DNA of 26,556 bases. Origin: CAYJBP01 sp964368605 (lineage in GTDB: Bacteria > Bacillota > Dehalobacteriia > UBA4068). Positions within the stretch are counted from its first letter, which is position 1. Every line of letters begins with the position of its first letter. The notes beneath the pieces were generated by a model. The model was not told the DNA's origin, did no database searches, and saw only the letters and a list, made by a program, of their open reading frames with translations. The position numbers and the translations under genes are program-made. Positions 1 to 8,648 of the stretch are shown in pieces. The stretch lies in assembly GCA_964368605.1 (NCBI GenBank), contig CAYJBP010000024.1, positions 1 to 26,556 of the forward strand, written 5' to 3'.

Positions 1-55
1 CGCAAAATTAATTCCCACACTAAGCTAGCTGCATATTTATGATATAATCCTGCCA

Positions 56-92
56 TAAAAAATTCTTGGCCGCTCTTTGGCCGAGAATTTCT
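56..92 (-). terminator. Rho-independent terminator of the corrinoid ECF operon
   Basis: An 11-bp stem (61-71 with 79-89) around a 7-nt loop is followed on the minus strand by six T residues (complement of 57-62). It lies about 85 bases beyond the stop codon of the last operon gene, so it most likely ends that transcript. Confidence 0.85.
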
Positions 93-110
93 GGCGAGTT
101 TAATAAAGCA

Positions 111-150
111 ATATAATAATTGCCTTGCGATTATTATATCATTTTTTATT
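111..150. terminator. AT-rich hairpin, possible terminator for a plus-strand transcript
   Basis: A 13-bp AT-rich stem (111-123 with 127-139) with a 3-nt loop is followed on the plus strand by a T-rich run (141-148). It could end a plus-strand transcript entering from outside the window, or form a tandem terminator pair with the hairpin at 56-92. Apart from these two hairpins and a TATAAT box at 43-48 without a clear -35, I see nothing in bases 1-176. Confidence 0.4.
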
Positions 151-176
151 AGCATCTACAATAGAAATTTAGCGAA

Positions 177-2915
177 CTATTTAATTAGACCGTATTTAAT
201 CTTAATTCGTTCCAATTTTTCTAACATTGGTTGGGCAATAATCCAAATAAATATGGCGGTGGCTAAGGCATGAATTAAATCAAAGGGTAGGGCTAGGGCT
301 ATGGTGGTTAAATATGTAGACCAATTAAAGCCGGCCTGAAAATTTAAGGTTGCAAAACAATTCATGACCAAGCCGTATAAAAAAAACGAGGCCCAGCCGC
401 CAAAAATAGCCAAGGCAATTTTATTATGCTTTAATAGGCCGCTATGAAAAATTGCCCCGGCCACAAAGCCGATTAGCCCGAACGAGAACATTTGCCAGGG
501 CGTCCAGGGGCCTTGGCCAAAAAAGAAATTAGAGGTAAAACCCGAGATTGCCCCTACCAAAAAACCTGTTTCGCGCCCAAAAGCTACGCCTACGATAATT
601 ACTATTGCCACCACCGGCTTAAATTGAGGCAACATAAAAAAAGCTGCTCGGCCTGCTACCGCCAAGGCACAAAGCACCGCTATTAGCACTAATTCTCTGG
701 CCTGAGGCTTGCGTCCTTCAAAAACAAGGGCAAAGGGTAGCATGGTTTGGCAAATAATCAGCAGTGCAATCAAATAATAATGACGATTTTCTAAAAAAGA
801 AATACCCAGGTAAATAGTTAGCGGTATCGAGAGAAAAAGCAAGCCGGCCATTATCAAGCTTTTAGTGCTGGCCTTGTTTTTCAAATATTGCGGCCTGGGG
901 CTATTATCTGCCCATAATGCAAAAATAAATAGTAAAAAGGCGCCTATCATCAAAATAAAAGGCCAGCTAAAATCTAGTATTTGCATTGGGCTATAGTTTA
1001 TTTCCTGGCCGGGGGCAATATTTAATAATTGCTGCATCGTGCCAATATTGATATAAGCCAGGCCAATAATTAAGGCCAGGGCTATGGTGGCCATAATTTT
1101 ACGGGGGAAGCTAATTTGATTAAACAAATTTTGATTTTTACGAGCAATTACCTGCTCTAAGCTGGTATCATCTTGATTATCCGCATTTAGATTGATGCCA
1201 TTATTAGCAGGATTATCGCTATCATCTTGCTGTTTATTGGTAGGAATGCTTAAATCAGGCGGTTTAGTTGAATTACTAATTTGGCCGCCTAAGGCCTCGA
1301 TTATTTGCTCGGCAATAATTGCCTTAGGCCAAATATGCCTGGCCAGGCGATTAGCCGCCGTGGTATAAAAATTATTGCCACCAAAAAATTCCTGGGTGGG
1401 GGCTTGGGCAACTATTTTGCCATCAAATAAAAGGGCGCAATTATGGGCATATTTAGCGGCAAATTCCAAATCATGGCAAACCATAATTATGGACTTTCCA
1501 ACCGCCAATAATTGCTGCAAAATAATGGCTAGCTGGTCTTTAAATTCGGCATCCAGGCCTTTGGTAGGCTCGTCCAATAATAGCACTTGGGGCCTTAATA
1601 AAAGTACCTTGGCCAAAGCCAGCCTTTGCTGCTCACCGCCCGACAAATCATAAGGATGCTGATTAAGCAGGCTTTTAAGCCGACAGAGATTTATCATTTC
1701 GGTTAAGCGTTGTTTTTGAATATTTGCATCTATATTGCTTTGTTCAAAGACTTCTTCCAAATCGCTTAGCACAGTTGATTTTACGAATAAAGTTTGTGGA
1801 TTTTGCGGTAAAACTCCTAAAAAAAGGCCATCATCTTGCTGATAAAGCTTTACTTTGCCCCGATAAGGGCGATTGCGGCCGGCCAAAATGCTTAAAGCGG
1901 TGCTTTTGCCCATGCCATTACCGCCTAAAATGCTCAAAAACTCACCCTGATGCAATTGCAGATTAAGCCCTTTAAGAATATCTGTACCCTGCTTTTGATA
2001 TTTAAACCAAATATCCTTCATCTCGAGCATAAGCTCGCCATAAGCAGGCGCAGAAATTGGCTTTAATTGCTGATTATCGGGATTGGCCGCCAGATGCTGA
2101 TTTAGCCAAATTCGCCCCTCATTTACCGTTAAAGGGCAAGCTAAATCGCTATTTAAGGCGGCATAAATGCGCATCGGGGTGGGCATGGCCGCAAAAAGGG
2201 CATGCTTTTGCGCCGCCAAAGCCCGGCCTACTTGATAAGGGCTGCTATCGGCTAGGATTTTGCCATCTTCTAATACTATCATTCTTTGAGCCAAGGGCAA
2301 CACTTCTTCTAGGCGATGTTCGGTCATGATAATGGTTAAGCCCAGCTCTCGATGTAAGCGAGCAATAATATTCAAAAATTCCGAAGCGGCAATGGGGTCT
2401 AGCTGGCTGGTAGGCTCGTCCAAAATCAGGATTTTGGGCGACATCGCCATAATCGCCGCCAGATTAAGTAATTGCTTTTGACCACCAGATAAGCTATGTA
2501 CATCACGATAAAACCATTCGCCAATGCCAAAAAAGGAGGCCATTTCTGCCACCTTTAATCTAATAACTTCCTGTTTAAGGCCTAGATTTTCCAAGCCAAA
2601 AGCCAATTCATGCCAAACCTTATCGGTAACAATTTGCTGATCAGGGTTTTGCTGCACAAAGCCGATTAATCCCGAACTTTGCCGTAAATCCAAATCGGCT
2701 AAATCTTGGCCTAGGCATAAAATGCGACCGCTAAGCTTTCCATGCGGCGCCATTTGGGGCTTAAGCTGGCGCAATAAAGTAGTTTTGCCCGAACCGGAAG
2801 CACCACATAAAGCTATAAATTCGCCTTGGTCGATCTTAAGGCTGATATCGCTTAATATAGGCTTTTCTCGCCGAGGATAACTAAAGCTTAAATTTTCGAT
2901 TGCGAAACTTTCCAT
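177..2915 (-). CDS. ECF transporter fusion: ATPase-ATPase-membrane S component
   Basis: This single 912-residue chain appears to hold both energy-coupling ATPases and the substrate-binding membrane subunit of an ECF vitamin importer. The first ABC domain (about 4-240) has Walker A GASGSGKTT (38-46), a QNPDQQ Q-loop, LSGGQKQ signature, ILILDEP Walker B and a TEH switch. The second (about 295-525) has GGNGMGKST, LSGGEQQ, LLLDEP and CHDLE. A polar linker leads to extra membrane helices (about 610-735). The last part (about 740-912) is an S-component-like membrane domain containing GQGPWTPWQM. The start used here has a GAGGA site 8 bases upstream. An earlier in-frame start would add 21 residues without a visible site. 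It overlaps the end of ecfT by 28 bases. ECF ATPases and S components are normally separate proteins. The riboswitch points to cobalamin or a corrinoid precursor, but the substrate is inferred. Confidence 0.9.
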   Translation of the reverse strand: MESFAIENLSFSYPRREKPILSDISLKIDQGEFIALCGASGSGKTTLLRQLKPQMAPHGKLSGRILCLGQDLADLDLRQSSGLIGFVQQNPDQQIVTDKVWHELAFGLENLGLKQEVIRLKVAEMASFFGIGEWFYRDVHSLSGGQKQLLNLAAIMAMSPKILILDEPTSQLDPIAASEFLNIIARLHRELGLTIIMTEHRLEEVLPLAQRMIVLEDGKILADSSPYQVGRALAAQKHALFAAMPTPMRIYAALNSDLACPLTVNEGRIWLNQHLAANPDNQQLKPISAPAYGELMLEMKDIWFKYQKQGTDILKGLNLQLHQGEFLSILGGNGMGKSTALSILAGRNRPYRGKVKLYQQDDGLFLGVLPQNPQTLFVKSTVLSDLEEVFEQSNIDANIQKQRLTEMINLCRLKSLLNQHPYDLSGGEQQRLALAKVLLLRPQVLLLDEPTKGLDAEFKDQLAIILQQLLAVGKSIIMVCHDLEFAAKYAHNCALLFDGKIVAQAPTQEFFGGNNFYTTAANRLARHIWPKAIIAEQIIEALGGQISNSTKPPDLSIPTNKQQDDSDNPANNGINLNADNQDDTSLEQVIARKNQNLFNQISFPRKIMATIALALIIGLAYINIGTMQQLLNIAPGQEINYSPMQILDFSWPFILMIGAFLLFIFALWADNSPRPQYLKNKASTKSLIMAGLLFLSIPLTIYLGISFLENRHYYLIALLIICQTMLPFALVFEGRKPQARELVLIAVLCALAVAGRAAFFMLPQFKPVVAIVIIVGVAFGRETGFLVGAISGFTSNFFFGQGPWTPWQMFSFGLIGFVAGAIFHSGLLKHNKIALAIFGGWASFFLYGLVMNCFATLNFQAGFNWSTYLTTIALALPFDLIHALATAIFIWIIAQPMLEKLERIKIKYGLIK

Positions 2916-3778
2916 ATATAATCCTCGTATAAGTCGATAAATAGTGGTAGCAGGCAAAGCAAGGCATAAGCCAGCCAAATGCTTAGCTTATGTGGGCTAA
3001 AATCCAAGGGGCTAAGTTGAGGAAAATAGCTAAAATAAAGCCCACCTTTTAGGGCATTAATAATAATATAGATAGCCAAAGCCAACAAAACAGCCAAGGC
3101 TAGGCTATCCCTTTTTTGCCAGCTATAAATGGCAAAATTGCTGCGTTTGGGTAGGCCATAGCCACGGCTGCGCATGCTATCGGCAGTATCGATGGCATTT
3201 TCTAAGCTTAGGCTGAGCATAATCGATAGCAAAAGCGCGCCTTGCCTAATCTTGGCGACTAAACCACGCTTGGCGGTTTGCCTGCCTAAGTCTTTTTGGG
3301 CGGCAGCTACCGCCTTAAATTGCTCGCTAAAACGAGGCACAAAGCGCAAAACCATTGATAATACCAAGGATAAGGCCGGAATAAGACTGCCAAAAAGATA
3401 GATAAATTTATCGGATGTCATAATTTGATGATAGCAGGAAAACCAGCAAATAACTGCCGCCAGCATGATAGCGGCGGCCAGTCCATAAATAATCGATTCC
3501 AAAGTAAGCGGATTGCCGCTTGGTAAATAGCGTAAAATAGTCATGCCTTGATGATTAAAGGCCGGGTTTAAAATGGCCGTTAAAATGATTAAAGGCAAAA
3601 GAATTTTTAAATAAAAAGCCCAGGCCTTGCGCCCTTTAAGCATTGTTGAATAAATAAGGGCGCAGCTTAAGGAAATAAGCAGGCAAATTGGATCCATAAA
3701 AATCATGCTAAAGGCCAAAACAAAAGCAAAAAAGCCAAAATTGATAATAGGATGATAAGCCGCAAAGCCAAAATTCAT
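2888..3778 (-). CDS. ecfT: ECF transporter transmembrane coupling protein EcfT
   Basis: This 296-residue integral membrane protein is the EcfT scaffold that couples the ATPases to the S component. It has several hydrophobic segments through its length and the diagnostic coupling-helix motif SMRSRGYG near residue 205, equivalent to the conserved Ala-Arg-Gly motifs that contact the ATPases. Length is normal for the family. Its ATG overlaps the stop codon of the upstream DUF4430 gene by one base (TAATG), and its end overlaps the fused ATPase gene by 28 bases, so the three are probably translationally coupled. With the next gene it supplies all four ECF parts from two polypeptides. Confidence 0.92.
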   Translation of the reverse strand: MNFGFAAYHPIINFGFFAFVLAFSMIFMDPICLLISLSCALIYSTMLKGRKAWAFYLKILLPLIILTAILNPAFNHQGMTILRYLPSGNPLTLESIIYGLAAAIMLAAVICWFSCYHQIMTSDKFIYLFGSLIPALSLVLSMVLRFVPRFSEQFKAVAAAQKDLGRQTAKRGLVAKIRQGALLLSIMLSLSLENAIDTADSMRSRGYGLPKRSNFAIYSWQKRDSLALAVLLALAIYIIINALKGGLYFSYFPQLSPLDFSPHKLSIWLAYALLCLLPLFIDLYEDYIWKVSQSKI

Positions 3779-4698
3779 TATAGCCCCCGCCCTACATCAA
3801 GACCTAAATCGCAGGTATAGTGCCAAATTATCGTATCGCCATCTTGTAATTGATAGCGGCTGGCTCCATAATTGGGGAACCAATCATTAACCTGATAAAC
3901 CCAGCCCGAGCCTTCGCCACAATCAAATTCATATAAATTGGCAATGCCTTCAATATAGGCGCTATTATAAAAAGGAGTATTAACAAATTCTAAATGAATG
4001 GCGGCCTGCTTAAGCTCTCTTTCCAGCACATTAAAAACACTTTCGCCTTCATAAAAGGTAATTTGTTTAGTAGCCAAAACCAGGCCGTCGGCAGGAACAA
4101 TTGCTTGCTTTTCGGCAGCTAAATCGGCCATATTGGCTAATAAGGCATCACAACGAATTTCCAGGCTGGCCGTATAGGCGGTATTGCTAATTACAGCATT
4201 TTCCGGCTCAATCGGCTGTGGTGCATCGGCCGGTACTTCGGCCTGATCGAATAAATCCTGAACGGTTGTAGCCTGATTGGCAATTTGGTTTTCGCCGGCA
4301 TCTAGGCCCACCAAGCCGGCCTGATCAGCCGCTGCGGCATCGGCCGCTTCTTGTTCGGGGTCTAGCTCTACCTCTAAATCGGCAATCGCCTCTATTTGCT
4401 GGCTTTGTTCCTCTAAGGCCTGCGTAACGGCATCGGCCGCATTTTGCCGATCCTCTTCCATTTGGGCAGCCGCTTCCTCGGCGGCCGCTTCGGCAGCATC
4501 CTCGGCGGCGGCCTCTAAATCGGCGGCCTCTACCGGTTCGGCAGGCTCGGGGGGGGCTGCCGCCGGTTGAGGCTTAGGCGCAGTATAGCCGCCACTAGTG
4601 CCGCCACCACCGCTTTCGCCACCCAACCAAAATAAAAGTCCTATTACTACGATAAAAATTCCGGCCATAATCAATAATTGTTTTGTTTGACTAGACAT
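3778..4698 (-). CDS. Membrane-anchored DUF4430 (transcobalamin C-terminal-like) protein
   Basis: This 306-residue protein has one N-terminal membrane helix (about 8-26) followed by a Gly-rich stretch and a long Ala/Glu/Gln-rich spacer (about 45-165) that probably holds the domain away from the membrane. The C-terminal 130 residues match DUF4430, the fold shared with the C-terminal domain of animal transcobalamin and intrinsic factor. Visible hallmarks are the FDCGEGSGWVYQVN core, NDWFPNYGAS and the closing DGDTIIWHYTCDLG. The two Cys residues in the domain could form a disulfide. It lies 10 bases downstream of the SLH/alpha-barrel gene and directly upstream of ecfT, under the cobalamin riboswitch. 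I infer that it is the extracytoplasmic corrinoid-binding partner of the transporter. No binding residues can be proven from sequence alone. AAGGAG precedes the ATG by 7 bases. Confidence 0.88.
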   Translation of the reverse strand: MSSQTKQLLIMAGIFIVVIGLLFWLGGESGGGGTSGGYTAPKPQPAAAPPEPAEPVEAADLEAAAEDAAEAAAEEAAAQMEEDRQNAADAVTQALEEQSQQIEAIADLEVELDPEQEAADAAAADQAGLVGLDAGENQIANQATTVQDLFDQAEVPADAPQPIEPENAVISNTAYTASLEIRCDALLANMADLAAEKQAIVPADGLVLATKQITFYEGESVFNVLERELKQAAIHLEFVNTPFYNSAYIEGIANLYEFDCGEGSGWVYQVNDWFPNYGASRYQLQDGDTIIWHYTCDLGLDVGRGL

Positions 4699-4708
4699 AA
4701 ATAACTCC

Positions 4709-6334
4709 TTAATTAATCAACTGTGCTTTAAGCATAAAGTTATAGAGCATCAAGGCAATATCACCCCTGCTAGCTGCTTGATTAGGATTAATTGCCAATT
4801 CCGATTTATCTAAAATACCTTCATAATAGCAAAAGGCCAAAGCCGGCTGCGCCCAAGAAGCCGCCAGCACATAATCGCTAAACGAGGCCAATTGATTACG
4901 GGTAGACTGAATATCATAATCGGTATTCATTCCTGCTAAGGTGGCGGCACGGCTAATCATCACCGCCGCTTCTTGCTTGCTTACTTGCTCCAAAGGGGCA
5001 AAAATTTCGGCGCTGCGCCCGGTAATTAAACCATAAGAAGCAGCTGTACTAACCGCATCATAATACCAGCTAGATGAGCTAACATCATTAAAATTGATTG
5101 GCGTGATTGCCGTAATACCTAAAGAGCGCACTAATAAGGCGGCAAATTCGGCACGGGTAATGCCATCATCAGGAGCAAATAAATCGGCACTTTTGCCCTC
5201 GATAATATTACGGCTTGCCAAAGCAATAACTGCCTGCTCAACGGCAGCATTATCGCTGATATCATTAAAGCTTGCTGTTTCGGTTACAGCTAAAATTTGA
5301 ATATCTTGATGCTTACCGCTTAGGCCATTAACAGGCGGCAGGGTATTATCATCAATAGGTGGAGCAGAGCTTATTTGATAAAGAGGATTTAGCCCCTTAG
5401 CTGCCTTATCCAGGGCAATCATTGCCAATAAACCTTGTTCGGTAGAGATTAAATTTTCCTGATCATCGCCGATAATATGGACAAAACTGCCATCATCCAA
5501 GCGATATTTGAGCAAATTATCGACCACTGTTTGGCCATCTTTGACAAAGCGGCTATCATTATAATCTATGCCCAAGCTGCTTAAAGCGACAATTACCTGC
5601 GCCATACTTTCAAAATTATCGCTACCAAAGCTGCTAAAACTGCCATCTGCGCTTTGCATGGCCGACAGGGCATTTAGGGCAGCATCGGTGGCCTGCTTAA
5701 CCGCCGCCTGCTCTTGATAGGGGGCAAGTGCAATTAAGGCCATAGCCGTAATATCGGGATCGGCAACCGTGCCGCTGCTATTTAAAGAAAAACCGCCATC
5801 CGTCAACTGCTTATCAAGAATATAATCGATATAATTTTGACGACCGGCAGCGATGGCAAAATCGGTGCTGGGAACCGGATAATTGCCGCTATCTAAGGCG
5901 ATTAAAGCCCAGATTGGCCCATTAAGGCCTTGCCAAATTACCTGATTATAATCGGCTAGCGGCAAAAGCAAATCATAATCGCCAACTTGACGAACATTTT
6001 TGCCTAAGGCGGTTAAGGCTAAAACTACCCGTGAATATTCGGTATATTTTTTATCATGCAAAACACCTGCATTTTGGCTTAAAAGCCCATTTAAGGCATG
6101 ATAATAGCTATCAAAATAGCTACTATCTACATCTAAGCCGCTTAAGGCCAAACCCATAATCAGCCATTCGCCGCCGGCGGAAGCCACTGTTGGATTAGGC
6201 ACTTGCTCTTGCAAATAGGCAGCGCTTTGCTCAATCATAGTAGGCCAATCCTGCTCGGCAGCTAAAGCCAACGGTGCATTAAGCAAGCCACAAAAAATCA
6301 ATACAATAGTACAAATAAATAATAATTTTCTCAT
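4709..6334 (-). CDS. Secreted terpenoid-cyclase-like alpha/alpha-barrel protein with three SLH domains
   Basis: This 541-residue protein starts with a signal peptide (about 1-25, ending ALA). Residues about 30-320 form repeated helical units with Asp-Gly-(Gly/Ser)-Phe motifs (TDGGFSL, ADGSFSS, DDGSFVH), typical of the prenyltransferase/squalene-cyclase toroid. Residues about 350-541 are three SLH repeats (FNDISD, FNDVSS and FSDYVL starts) that anchor proteins to cell-wall polymers of the S-layer. This is the first gene after the cobalamin riboswitch and is followed by a DUF4430 gene. Intrinsic factor and transcobalamin combine exactly these two folds in one chain, so I infer that this is a wall-anchored corrinoid capture protein rather than an enzyme. 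The cyclase catalytic DXDD-type motif is not evident. AGGGGG lies 5 bases before the ATG. Confidence 0.88.
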   Translation of the reverse strand: MRKLLFICTIVLIFCGLLNAPLALAAEQDWPTMIEQSAAYLQEQVPNPTVASAGGEWLIMGLALSGLDVDSSYFDSYYHALNGLLSQNAGVLHDKKYTEYSRVVLALTALGKNVRQVGDYDLLLPLADYNQVIWQGLNGPIWALIALDSGNYPVPSTDFAIAAGRQNYIDYILDKQLTDGGFSLNSSGTVADPDITAMALIALAPYQEQAAVKQATDAALNALSAMQSADGSFSSFGSDNFESMAQVIVALSSLGIDYNDSRFVKDGQTVVDNLLKYRLDDGSFVHIIGDDQENLISTEQGLLAMIALDKAAKGLNPLYQISSAPPIDDNTLPPVNGLSGKHQDIQILAVTETASFNDISDNAAVEQAVIALASRNIIEGKSADLFAPDDGITRAEFAALLVRSLGITAITPINFNDVSSSSWYYDAVSTAASYGLITGRSAEIFAPLEQVSKQEAAVMISRAATLAGMNTDYDIQSTRNQLASFSDYVLAASWAQPALAFCYYEGILDKSELAINPNQAASRGDIALMLYNFMLKAQLIN

Positions 6335-6350
6335 AATACCCCCTAAAATA

Positions 6351-6378
6351 CAAAAAAGCAGCCTTAAAAAAAGCTGCC
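6351..6378 (-). terminator. Intrinsic terminator of the cobalamin riboswitch expression platform
   Basis: On the minus strand a GCAGC stem (373-377 with 358-362 of the 6 kb region) encloses an AT-rich loop and is followed by six T residues (6352-6357). It lies between the riboswitch and the first gene's ribosome binding site. Control by transcription attenuation is therefore likely, with high cobalamin favouring termination. Confidence 0.8.
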
Positions 6379-6401
6379 GTTTTTGATCAATAAAAATTAT
6401 A

Positions 6402-6561
6402 TTAAGGTCGGTCTTCTGACTTATGCCTATCGGGCTGGCATTTAGCCAATACCCTGCGTTCCCTTGCCTTCCCGGTTGCCCAGTGGCCTAAATAAGGATA
6501 AACTCAGCACTTACAGCGGCGGCACCGCTCGGGATTTGCACCCGATTCCCATTTACCTTAA
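6402..6561 (-). promoter_or_regulatory. Cobalamin (B12) riboswitch aptamer
   Basis: Read on the minus strand, this leader has the class hallmarks in order: GGTGCAAATCC (within 6531-6543), the CCGCTGTAA segment (6511-6520 region), GCCACTG (6481-6487), GGGAAGGC, and the B12-box-like GTCAGAAGACC ending at about 6408. The P1 ends pair: TTAAGGT near 6552-6560 with ACCTTAA at 6402-6408. The family binds adenosylcobalamin or related forms and represses downstream genes. Here it controls the capture and ECF genes. Confidence 0.95.
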
Positions 6562-6582
6562 ATTCTGTATATAGATTAGCTT

Positions 6583-6611
6583 ATTATATCTTGATTTAGC
6601 GCCGATGTCAA
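6583..6611 (-). promoter_or_regulatory. Sigma-A-type promoter of the riboswitch-controlled operon
   Basis: A perfect TTGACA (complement of 6606-6611), a 17-bp spacer and a perfect TATAAT (complement of 6583-6588) lie just beyond the uvrB stop codon. Transcription should begin near 6576, a few bases before the riboswitch. The promoter is unusually strong, which suits control by attenuation. Confidence 0.92.
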
Positions 6612-6619
6612 GGGTTTAT

Positions 6620-8632
6620 CTAGCCCTTGCGCCCTTCGGCTTTTAATTCCATAATCGCATCACGGTATTGGGCAGCAGCCTCAAATTCCAGGCGGCGCGA
6701 GGCCTCCTTCATCTCCTTCTCTAGGGAGCGAATTAATTTTTCCCGTTCTTTGGCCTTAAGTGGCTTATGCTCTTTTAGCTCCTTAGGCGTAGCACCTTGA
6801 GGAATTATTGCCGAAATAATATCTTTTACTTCTTTAATAATCGTTTTGGGGCTGATATTATGAGCCAAATTATGCTCAATTTGCTTGCTACGGCGGCGCT
6901 CGGTTTCGTCGATGGCAGCCTGCATGCTATCGGTTATTTTATCGGCATATAAGATAACTCGTCCATTTTGATTGCGTGCCGCACGGCCAATAGTTTGGAT
7001 TAAAGAGCGAGTAGAACGCAAAAAGCCCTCTTTATCGGCATCCAAAATAGCCACCAGGCTTACCTCGGGGATATCCAAGCCCTCGCGTAGTAAATTAATG
7101 CCCACCAAAACATCAAATTGCCCCAGCCGCAAATCACGAATGATAGCCATCCGTTCTAAAGTTTTGATATCGGAATGTAAATAGCGTACTTCTATACCCT
7201 GATCTTTTAAATAATCGGTTAAATCCTCGGCCATTCGCTTGGTTAGGGTGGTAATTAAGGTGCGCTCATTTTTGGCAATACCGGCCTGAATTTGCAGTAA
7301 TAAGTCGTCGATTTGGCCTTTAATCGGACGGATTTCGATAAGTGGATCTAAAAGCCCGGTAGGACGTACCACCTGCTCGACAATTTTTTGCTGCCATTTG
7401 GCCTCATAATCACCGGGGGTGGCCGATACATAAATTAGCTGATTACTTTTATCTTCAAATTCATTAAATTGCAAGGGGCGATTATCCTTAGCCGAAGGTA
7501 GCCTAAAACCATAATCAATTAGCTGCTGCTTACGGCTGCGATCGCCCTCATACATGCCTCTAATCTGGGGCAAGGTTGCATGCGATTCGTCAATGATAAT
7601 CAAAAAATCATCGGGGAAATAATCCAGCAAAGTATAAGGCGGTTCGCCTTCTTCACGGGCGGTTAAATGGCGGCTATAATTCTCGATACCACTGCAATAG
7701 CCCAGCTCTTCCAGCATCTCTAAATCAAAATTGGTGCGTTGCTCTAATCTTTGCGCCTCTAAAAGTTTTTCTTCTGCACGCAGTTTTTGCAGGTTTACGG
7801 CCAATTCTTCACGGATTAAAGATAAAGCATTTTGCAGCTTTTCGGCCTTGGTAATATAATGATTGGCCGGATAAACGGCTATTCGCTCGGGGCTTGCTAA
7901 AACCTCGCCGGTTAAAGTATCGATTTGGCTAAGCCGCTCTACCTCGTCGCCAAATAAATCGACCCGATAAGCACGGTCGCCCGAGCCTGCCGGAAAAATA
8001 TCAATAATATCACCCTGCACCCTAAAAGTGCCACGATGAAAATCCATTTGATTGCGGCTATACTGCATATTAACCAATTGACGCAGCATAATCTCGCGGT
8101 CTAGGGTTTGGCCAACTGTTATTTGCAAACTTAAATCCAGATAATCGGCCGGGTCGCCTAAGCCGTAAATGGCCGAAACACTGGCCACAATCAAAACATC
8201 GCGGCGCTCTAGCAGGGCTGCTGTTGCGGCATGGCGCAGTTTTTCGATTTCGTCATTAATCGAGGCATCTTTGGCGATATAGGTATCGCTTGAGGCAATA
8301 TAGGCCTCGGGCTGATAATAATCATAATAACTAACAAAAAATTCGACGGCATTTTCCGGAAAAAACTCCTTAAATTCGCCGCAAAGTTGGGCGGCCAAAG
8401 TTTTATTATGAGCGATAACCAAAGTTGGCCGATTAAGCTTGGCTATAACATTGGCCATGGTAAAAGTTTTGCCGCTGCCGGTTACACCAAGTAAGGTTTG
8501 ATGCTGTAAGCCCTGCTCGATACCGTCGGCCAATTGCTCAATGGCTTGCGGCTGATCGCCCATGGGCTGATAGGGGCTATGCAAAATAAATTTTTTATCG
8601 CTAAGTTGTAATTTAGTTTTTATGTTAATCAT
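6620..8632 (-). CDS. uvrB: Excinuclease ABC subunit B
   Basis: UvrB is the DNA-loading helicase-like subunit of nucleotide excision repair. It receives damaged DNA from UvrA and positions UvrC. The 670 residues cover the full family length: GVTGSGKTFT Walker A (about 50-59), the beta-hairpin YYDYYQPEAY, DESHATLPQ Walker B region, helicase motifs TLTKRMAEDL and LREGLDIPEV, QTIGRAAR, and a C-terminal UVR motif that binds UvrC. It follows cysE by 16 bases, so the two are probably co-transcribed. The AAGGAG site is only one base from the ATG, far tighter than its neighbours, so the exact start may be slightly downstream. No uvrA is present in the window. Confidence 0.98.
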   Translation of the reverse strand: MINIKTKLQLSDKKFILHSPYQPMGDQPQAIEQLADGIEQGLQHQTLLGVTGSGKTFTMANVIAKLNRPTLVIAHNKTLAAQLCGEFKEFFPENAVEFFVSYYDYYQPEAYIASSDTYIAKDASINDEIEKLRHAATAALLERRDVLIVASVSAIYGLGDPADYLDLSLQITVGQTLDREIMLRQLVNMQYSRNQMDFHRGTFRVQGDIIDIFPAGSGDRAYRVDLFGDEVERLSQIDTLTGEVLASPERIAVYPANHYITKAEKLQNALSLIREELAVNLQKLRAEEKLLEAQRLEQRTNFDLEMLEELGYCSGIENYSRHLTAREEGEPPYTLLDYFPDDFLIIIDESHATLPQIRGMYEGDRSRKQQLIDYGFRLPSAKDNRPLQFNEFEDKSNQLIYVSATPGDYEAKWQQKIVEQVVRPTGLLDPLIEIRPIKGQIDDLLLQIQAGIAKNERTLITTLTKRMAEDLTDYLKDQGIEVRYLHSDIKTLERMAIIRDLRLGQFDVLVGINLLREGLDIPEVSLVAILDADKEGFLRSTRSLIQTIGRAARNQNGRVILYADKITDSMQAAIDETERRRSKQIEHNLAHNISPKTIIKEVKDIISAIIPQGATPKELKEHKPLKAKEREKLIRSLEKEMKEASRRLEFEAAAQYRDAIMELKAEGRKG

Positions 8633-8648
8633 ACTCCTTATTTGGCAA

